Of a DNA stretch of 33,493 nucleotides, positions 29,502 through 33,493 are shown in pieces. The notes under the pieces are model-generated. The model was not told where the DNA came from, did not search any database, and saw only the letters and a list, made by a program, of their open reading frames with translations. Both the position numbers and the translations under genes were made by a program. Positions within the stretch are counted from its first letter, which is position 1; each line of letters starts with the position of its first letter. The stretch covers positions 1-33,493 of the IMG/VR virus record IMGVR_UViG_3300042691_038864; one strand, written 5' to 3'. This DNA is from a virus.

Positions 29502-30287
29502 ATGCCCAATCCATGGACAGTACTGGGGATAGACCAGACTGCTTCAGCAGATGAAATCAAAGCGGCATACAGACGATTGGCAAAGGATCATCATCCCGAC
29601 AAAGGTGGTGATCCTGATCGTTTTATGGAAATACAAAACGCTTATCAGCAGCTGACCAATCCCCAAAAAAATCAAACACATAGTCAGAACTCACATCCTT
29701 TCTCAAATTTCAATGAACAAGATTTCTTTAAAGAAATCTTTGAAAAATTCAGCACACAGGGGTTTGGGTATAGACCTGCGAATCCCAATTTTGAAGCCGC
29801 CATTATGATCACAGTTGCAGAGCATATTCAGGGATGCACTAAAACTATTGAGATCGATGACAACGGAAAAACTCGCACCGTTAATATCACTATTCCGCCT
29901 GGTTCTCAAACTGGAGATGCTGTGAAATACAGTGGCCAGGGTAGTACAATTAACCCCAAACTGCCACCCGGCGATCTTTATGTACGAATCCGTGTTCAGC
30001 CCTATGATAATTTTGAACTTCGTAACGGGGATCTTTATGCAGAAAAAACACTGTCTGTGGTTGATGCCTGGATCGGGTGTTCTGTCGCAGTGCGTGATCC
30101 TTTTGGATCAAATCTGGAAATCCGTGTACCTGATGCTTGCCAACCAGGCACAATATTGAGAGTCAAAGGTCAGGGTGGTTTTAATCGTGTTAGTCGACAG
30201 CGAGGAGACATGATGATAAAAATTCACATTGAGTTACCTAAACTGACAGATGACCAAAAAGAGCAACTAAAGAGTATTTTGAGCTAA
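29502..30287 (+). CDS. DnaJ-type co-chaperone (CbpA-like)
   Basis: An N-terminal J domain (about residues 3-56) has the HPD motif (DHHPDKGG, residues 31-33), which triggers DnaK ATPase. A Gly/Phe-poor linker follows, then the type II C-terminal substrate domains (IPPGSQTGDAVKYSGQG; LPPGDLYVRIRVQ; IRVPDACQPGTILRVKGQGG). There is no Cys-rich zinc-finger region, so it is CbpA-like rather than full DnaJ. It would recruit host DnaK. It lies directly upstream of the ClpA-like gene, suggesting joint action in protein remodelling. Confidence 0.9.
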   Translation: MPNPWTVLGIDQTASADEIKAAYRRLAKDHHPDKGGDPDRFMEIQNAYQQLTNPQKNQTHSQNSHPFSNFNEQDFFKEIFEKFSTQGFGYRPANPNFEAAIMITVAEHIQGCTKTIEIDDNGKTRTVNITIPPGSQTGDAVKYSGQGSTINPKLPPGDLYVRIRVQPYDNFELRNGDLYAEKTLSVVDAWIGCSVAVRDPFGSNLEIRVPDACQPGTILRVKGQGGFNRVSRQRGDMMIKIHIELPKLTDDQKEQLKSILS

Positions 30288-30293
30288 TTTGTT

Positions 30294-30323
30294 TTGACTA
30301 ATGGCACCGACAATTGCTATCAT
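30294..30323 (+). promoter_or_regulatory. Sigma70-like promoter TTGACT-N18-TATCAT
   Basis: The element TTTTGACT, an 18-base spacer ending TTGC and TATCAT repeat the design of the 15.6-17.8 kb promoters. The expected transcription start near 30330 lies after 30314, ruling out the longest ORF start for the next gene. Confidence 0.7.
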
Positions 30324-30343
30324 TAATACTAAAGGAAAATACT

Positions 30344-32611
30344 TTGCTAAAAGATAATCCAGAAATTACACTTGTACTCAGTAAAGCCGTGGAATATGCT
30401 AACGCTCTGAACCATCAATATGTGACTACAGAACATTTGCTTTATAGCATGATCTGTTACCGAAATTTCAAAACGGTACTAAAAGATTTTGGTGTCGATG
30501 TTGATGACCTGGGGTCAGAGCTCAAGACTTATTTGGAGAATCATCGTACTCTAAAATCCAAAACGCCTGATACTACTCCTACTCGCACTGCGTCTTTGGA
30601 GCGAATTTTTAATCGGGCTGCTAGTCAGGCTATGTTTCAGAACCAGGATCAGCTACAGTTGCTGAATCTATACACAGCCATTATGCACGAAACCAGCAGT
30701 TTTTCCTCTTATATTCTACTCAAGTATGGCGTAGAACGAGAAAAATTTGAACCCTTCTGCGCTGAGAGATATCAGCAACACAAACAAAATAAAAGTGGTC
30801 ACGGAGAAATTGATCAGAAACAAGCACTGGAATGTCTGGAAAAATACTGTGTAAATCTCAACGACCAAGCTCGGGACGGGCGTATTGACCCAGTGATTGG
30901 GCGAGAAACTGAAATTTCTGAAATCACCCAGGTACTAGCAAAACGCAACAAGAGCAATGTGCTGTTGGTGGGCGATCCGGGTGTGGGTAAAACTGCATTG
31001 GCTGAAGGTCTGGCACTGAACATTGTGAATGGAGAAGTTCCCAACTACCTCCGAGATTGGACCGTGTGGAATCTGGATATCGGCACTCTGGTGGCAGGCA
31101 GCAAATATCGCGGCGAGTTTGAAGAAAAACTGGTGGAAGTAATAGATAGTCTGAGCTCACTGGGCAAGTGCATTCTGTTTGTGGATGAAGCGCATCAGAT
31201 GAGAGGTGCAGGCGGTGGTGCTGATCGCGGCCCGGACTTTGCTAACATGATCAAGCCGGCCATTAGCAAAGGCAAAATCAAAGTGATCGCCAGCACCACC
31301 TGGGAGGAATTCAGCCAGAGCTTTGAAAAGGATCGTGCTTTGATGCGTCGGTTCTATCGACTGGGAGTGGATGAACCCACGCCAGCTGAAGCCAAGCTGA
31401 TTCTGCGAGGGATCAAGAGCAAGTTTGAAGACTTCCACGGCGGCAAAATTACAGATGAGGCGATTGACGCTGCTGTGGATTTGACCGTACGGTATCAGAC
31501 TGACAAAAAGCTGCCAGATAAGGCCATTGACATGATTGATACAGCCTGTGCCAAACAGAAGGTGCAGGATGCTGGTGGCTGGTGTGTGAACCGTACAGAA
31601 ATCATGCAGGAAATCAGCCGCGCCACTCGTATTCCGATGGACCAGCTGACGCAGACCAAGCGTACTCAGTTGCGTGACATGGATGTTGATATCAAGCAGA
31701 AACTGTATGGTCAGGACAGTGCTGTGGACACGGTTACTGAAAAGATTCTGATCAGCCGCGCAGGCCTCAAAAGTCCCACCAAGCCCATTGGCAGCTTCCT
31801 GTTTGTGGGTCCCACTGGTGTGGGCAAGACTGAGTTGGCCAAGCTGCTAGCAGAAAACTTGCAGATGAAGCTTCACCGTTACGACATGACCGAGTATCAG
31901 GAAAAGCACAGCATCAGCAAGCTGATTGGTGCACCTCCTGGATATGTTGGGCACGATGACGGCAAGATGGGCGGTGGCTTGCTGGTGGGTGATATTGAAA
32001 AAGAACCCAATAGTATTTTGCTGTTTGACGAAGTTGAAAAAGCCCACCCTGACGTGTTGCAGGTTCTGTTACAGATGATGGACGATGGTCTTGTGAGTGG
32101 CAGCAATGGCAAGAAGGCTGATTGTCGTAACTGTTTGATTCTGATGACCAGCAACTTGGGTGCTGCTGACATGGAACGCAACAACATTGGGTTTGGGCAG
32201 GACTTGGCCAAACAGGATGACGGCGCTGCAATCAAGGACTTCTTCAAGCCCGAGTTCCGCAACAGACTGGACGGAATCTGCAAGTTCAACAGTTTGGACT
32301 CAATGAGCTACCGCAAGATTGTGATCAAGTTCGTTAAGGAAATCAATGAGTTACTCAGTGATCGCGGAGTTGAAGTTGTGCCCACAGAATCATTGATTGA
32401 TCACATTATCCAAGTTGGTGTTGATCCCAAGATGGGTGCCCGTCCACTATACCGCAAGATCAATGATTTGATCAAGCTGCCACTCAGCAAGAAGCTGTTG
32501 TTTGATGAAATCCCAACTGGTACTAAACTTTGGTTGGATTGGCAAAACAATCAGCTTCTGATACTGGAGAATAACCCCAATGTGGTCCACACTGACCAAG
32601 CAGTTTCCTAA
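30344..32611 (+). CDS. ClpA-type AAA+ unfoldase
   Basis: The TTG at 30344 is chosen because AAAGGA lies just upstream and the promoter start falls after the earlier candidate. The 755-residue protein has a Clp N domain (NPEITLVLSKAVEYANALNH; VTTEHLLYSMI), a first AAA+ module (Walker A GDPGVGKTALAE; Walker B CILFVDEAHQM), no long ClpB middle domain, and a second AAA+ module (GPTGVGKTELAK; LLFDEVEKAHPD) with a C-terminal D2 small domain (PEFRNRLD; GARPLYRKI). The segment MERNNIGFGQD carries an IGF tripeptide at the place where ClpA has its ClpP-docking IGL loop, so it may feed host ClpP. This is ClpA-like rather than ClpB-like. Substrates are unknown. Confidence 0.9.
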   Translation: MLKDNPEITLVLSKAVEYANALNHQYVTTEHLLYSMICYRNFKTVLKDFGVDVDDLGSELKTYLENHRTLKSKTPDTTPTRTASLERIFNRAASQAMFQNQDQLQLLNLYTAIMHETSSFSSYILLKYGVEREKFEPFCAERYQQHKQNKSGHGEIDQKQALECLEKYCVNLNDQARDGRIDPVIGRETEISEITQVLAKRNKSNVLLVGDPGVGKTALAEGLALNIVNGEVPNYLRDWTVWNLDIGTLVAGSKYRGEFEEKLVEVIDSLSSLGKCILFVDEAHQMRGAGGGADRGPDFANMIKPAISKGKIKVIASTTWEEFSQSFEKDRALMRRFYRLGVDEPTPAEAKLILRGIKSKFEDFHGGKITDEAIDAAVDLTVRYQTDKKLPDKAIDMIDTACAKQKVQDAGGWCVNRTEIMQEISRATRIPMDQLTQTKRTQLRDMDVDIKQKLYGQDSAVDTVTEKILISRAGLKSPTKPIGSFLFVGPTGVGKTELAKLLAENLQMKLHRYDMTEYQEKHSISKLIGAPPGYVGHDDGKMGGGLLVGDIEKEPNSILLFDEVEKAHPDVLQVLLQMMDDGLVSGSNGKKADCRNCLILMTSNLGAADMERNNIGFGQDLAKQDDGAAIKDFFKPEFRNRLDGICKFNSLDSMSYRKIVIKFVKEINELLSDRGVEVVPTESLIDHIIQVGVDPKMGARPLYRKINDLIKLPLSKKLLFDEIPTGTKLWLDWQNNQLLILENNPNVVHTDQAVS

Positions 32612-33314
32612 CTTTCAGATATCAGTGACCAATAAGCATTTTTATAACAATTTGCCAGTGGCCATTGATATCAAAACTCCTTGTATTATTATTCTGTATA
32701 ATACGTTAAAATATAACTATAGATCTTCGAAGTGGGTTTCATCACAGCATCCAGTTGATGCTGTGATGAAATATCGTGGCCAAATGGTCAATGCCGAGGT
32801 GCTTAGGCAACTTTTCCACTGGATTAAAGAAAACAAAGCAATCTGCCGGATCAAACAAATAGACAAACTGACTTTGTTTTTGACCCCAGACCAGGCTGTG
32901 AATTGTTTAACCATGCTGGACGAACTGAAGAAGATCATGACTTTGATGGACGTAAAAGTTCGAGCAGTGGATGATAGTTTGCAGGTTGGTGAAAAAATGC
33001 TTACAAAAAATACAGAATATCAGCATCAGCTGTATTTTAAAAGCACACTGATCCGTCTTGGCGATCTGATGGATTTTGAAAATCAAATGAAAGATTCAAC
33101 AAAATTGTGCAGAACGCTAAAACAACAAATCAATTATGCAAAAAGCGACCCCCATCTCGCAAATACTCATATTTCAGTAAGCTCCAGTAACCATGTTTTG
33201 GTTCGAGACGAACAAACTCTAACCTTTATACATCTAAAATGGCCTGGGTATTTTCATAAACTCTTCAAGGTAGTATCCAAAAATGATTTCAAAACTCAAG
33301 AACAGATTCCCTGA
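32580..33314 (+). CDS. Unknown protein, 244 aa, first of two tandem paralogues
   Basis: The ATG overlaps the ClpA-like gene by 32 bases and has GGAG about 12 bases upstream. The start is supported by ungapped alignment from Met with the next gene (FPNFQISVTNKH against FPDLKISTQKKH). The protein is alpha/beta with a helical middle (LRQLFHWIKENKAICRIK; QAVNCLTMLDELKKIMTLMD). No known motif. AT-rich relative to the ClpA gene. Confidence 0.62.
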   Translation: MWSTLTKQFPNFQISVTNKHFYNNLPVAIDIKTPCIIILYNTLKYNYRSSKWVSSQHPVDAVMKYRGQMVNAEVLRQLFHWIKENKAICRIKQIDKLTLFLTPDQAVNCLTMLDELKKIMTLMDVKVRAVDDSLQVGEKMLTKNTEYQHQLYFKSTLIRLGDLMDFENQMKDSTKLCRTLKQQINYAKSDPHLANTHISVSSSNHVLVRDEQTLTFIHLKWPGYFHKLFKVVSKNDFKTQEQIP

Positions 33315-33493
33315 TCTCAAGATCTCAACTCAGAAAAAACATGTTCACGAAAGATATTCCATATCAATAAAGATAAAATTTAGTTTTGCCCCCAGGCTGG
33401 TTTCTGCGCTGAGGCGTCCCGACGATCTAGACAGTCTGTGGTTCTACAGTTCAACATCAACAGATCAGGCAAACTGGCAACCATCAACATCCT
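33283..33493 (+). CDS. Tandem paralogue of the 32580 gene (3' partial)
   Basis: The frame opens at ATG 33283, overlapping the previous gene by 32 bases (the same overlap as upstream), and stays open to the window edge. It begins MISKLKNRFPDLKISTQKKH and then SISIKIKFSF, matching the N-terminus of the preceding protein. An AAGG lies upstream. The remainder is outside the window. Confidence 0.65.
   Translation, partial: MISKLKNRFPDLKISTQKKHVHERYSISIKIKFSFAPRLVSALRRPDDLDSLWFYSSTSTDQANWQPSTS

Noticed and set aside
30314-30343. Earlier start (ATG-equivalent at 30314) for the ClpA-like gene
   Set aside because: It lies within the promoter, upstream of the expected transcription start, and has no ribosome binding site; the TTG at 30344 has AAAGGA.
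1-33493. Genome-wide reassignment of TAG to a sense codon
   Set aside because: Several genes end sensibly at TAG (1862, 6483, 12065, 17679, 27244, 29251), with only short or overlapping extensions beyond, and long ORFs show no internal TAG. Partial or conditional suppression fits better.

Overview
The window looks like about 33 kb of a T4-like (tailed, myovirus-type) bacteriophage genome infecting a Gram-negative bacterium. The T4-type markers are an rIIA/rIIB pair, a gp44-type clamp-loader ATPase, a gp31-like GroES co-chaperonin, PhoH, and repeated late-promoter-like boxes close to TATAAATA. The Gram-negative host is inferred from a nested i-spanin/o-spanin pair. Several genes and protein styles (PhoH, MazG, an Hc1-like basic protein, a giant virion protein with Ig-like repeats) resemble marine and freshwater T4-like phages. 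The species cannot be named from sequence alone. Genes are dense, nearly all on the + strand, and often overlap by a few bases.

Layout. (1) 1-5.7 kb: the 3' part of a Nudix hydrolase fused to two GNAT-like repeats, followed by proteins of unknown function. (2) 5.7-6.9 kb: a host-takeover islet of translation initiation factor IF-1, an Fe/Mn superoxide dismutase and a 2H phosphoesterase very like the anti-CBASS enzyme Acb1. (3) 6.97-13.1 kb: virion fibre/adhesin genes, including a 1537-residue modular protein. (4) 13.1-15.6 kb: MazG-like pyrophosphohydrolase, small unknowns, a DnaE-like fragment and GroES. (5) 15.6-18 kb: small early-type genes behind five near-identical sigma70-like promoters, one of them a Mesh1-like ppGpp hydrolase. 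(6) 18-20.9 kb: rIIA and rIIB. (7) 20.9-23.4 kb: a tRNA locus disrupted by an AT-rich homing endonuclease gene, with an intact tRNA carrying a CUA (amber-reading) anticodon, then small paralogous genes and a gene with an in-frame TAG at codon 3. (8) 23.4-25.5 kb: clamp loader, an unknown, and PhoH on the opposite strand. (9) 25.6-29.3 kb: two unknowns, then a lysis cassette of i-spanin, o-spanin, class-3 lipase and holin-like protein. (10) 29.3-33.5 kb: Hc1-like basic protein, DnaJ-type co-chaperone, ClpA-type unfoldase and two tandem paralogues, the last cut by the window end.

The most interesting themes concern translation. The phage appears to carry its own IF-1. Several genes have no Shine-Dalgarno sequence and instead carry a late-promoter-like box exactly five bases before ATG, which would place the T4-type transcription start on the A of ATG (leaderless mRNAs). 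It also carries a candidate amber-suppressor tRNA next to a gene that seems to need TAG read-through. TAG is still an ordinary terminator for several genes, so this would be partial or conditional suppression rather than a new genetic code. A second theme is stress and folding control: SOD, ppGpp hydrolase, MazG, GroES, DnaJ and ClpA.

All assignments are by reading motifs. No database search was run.
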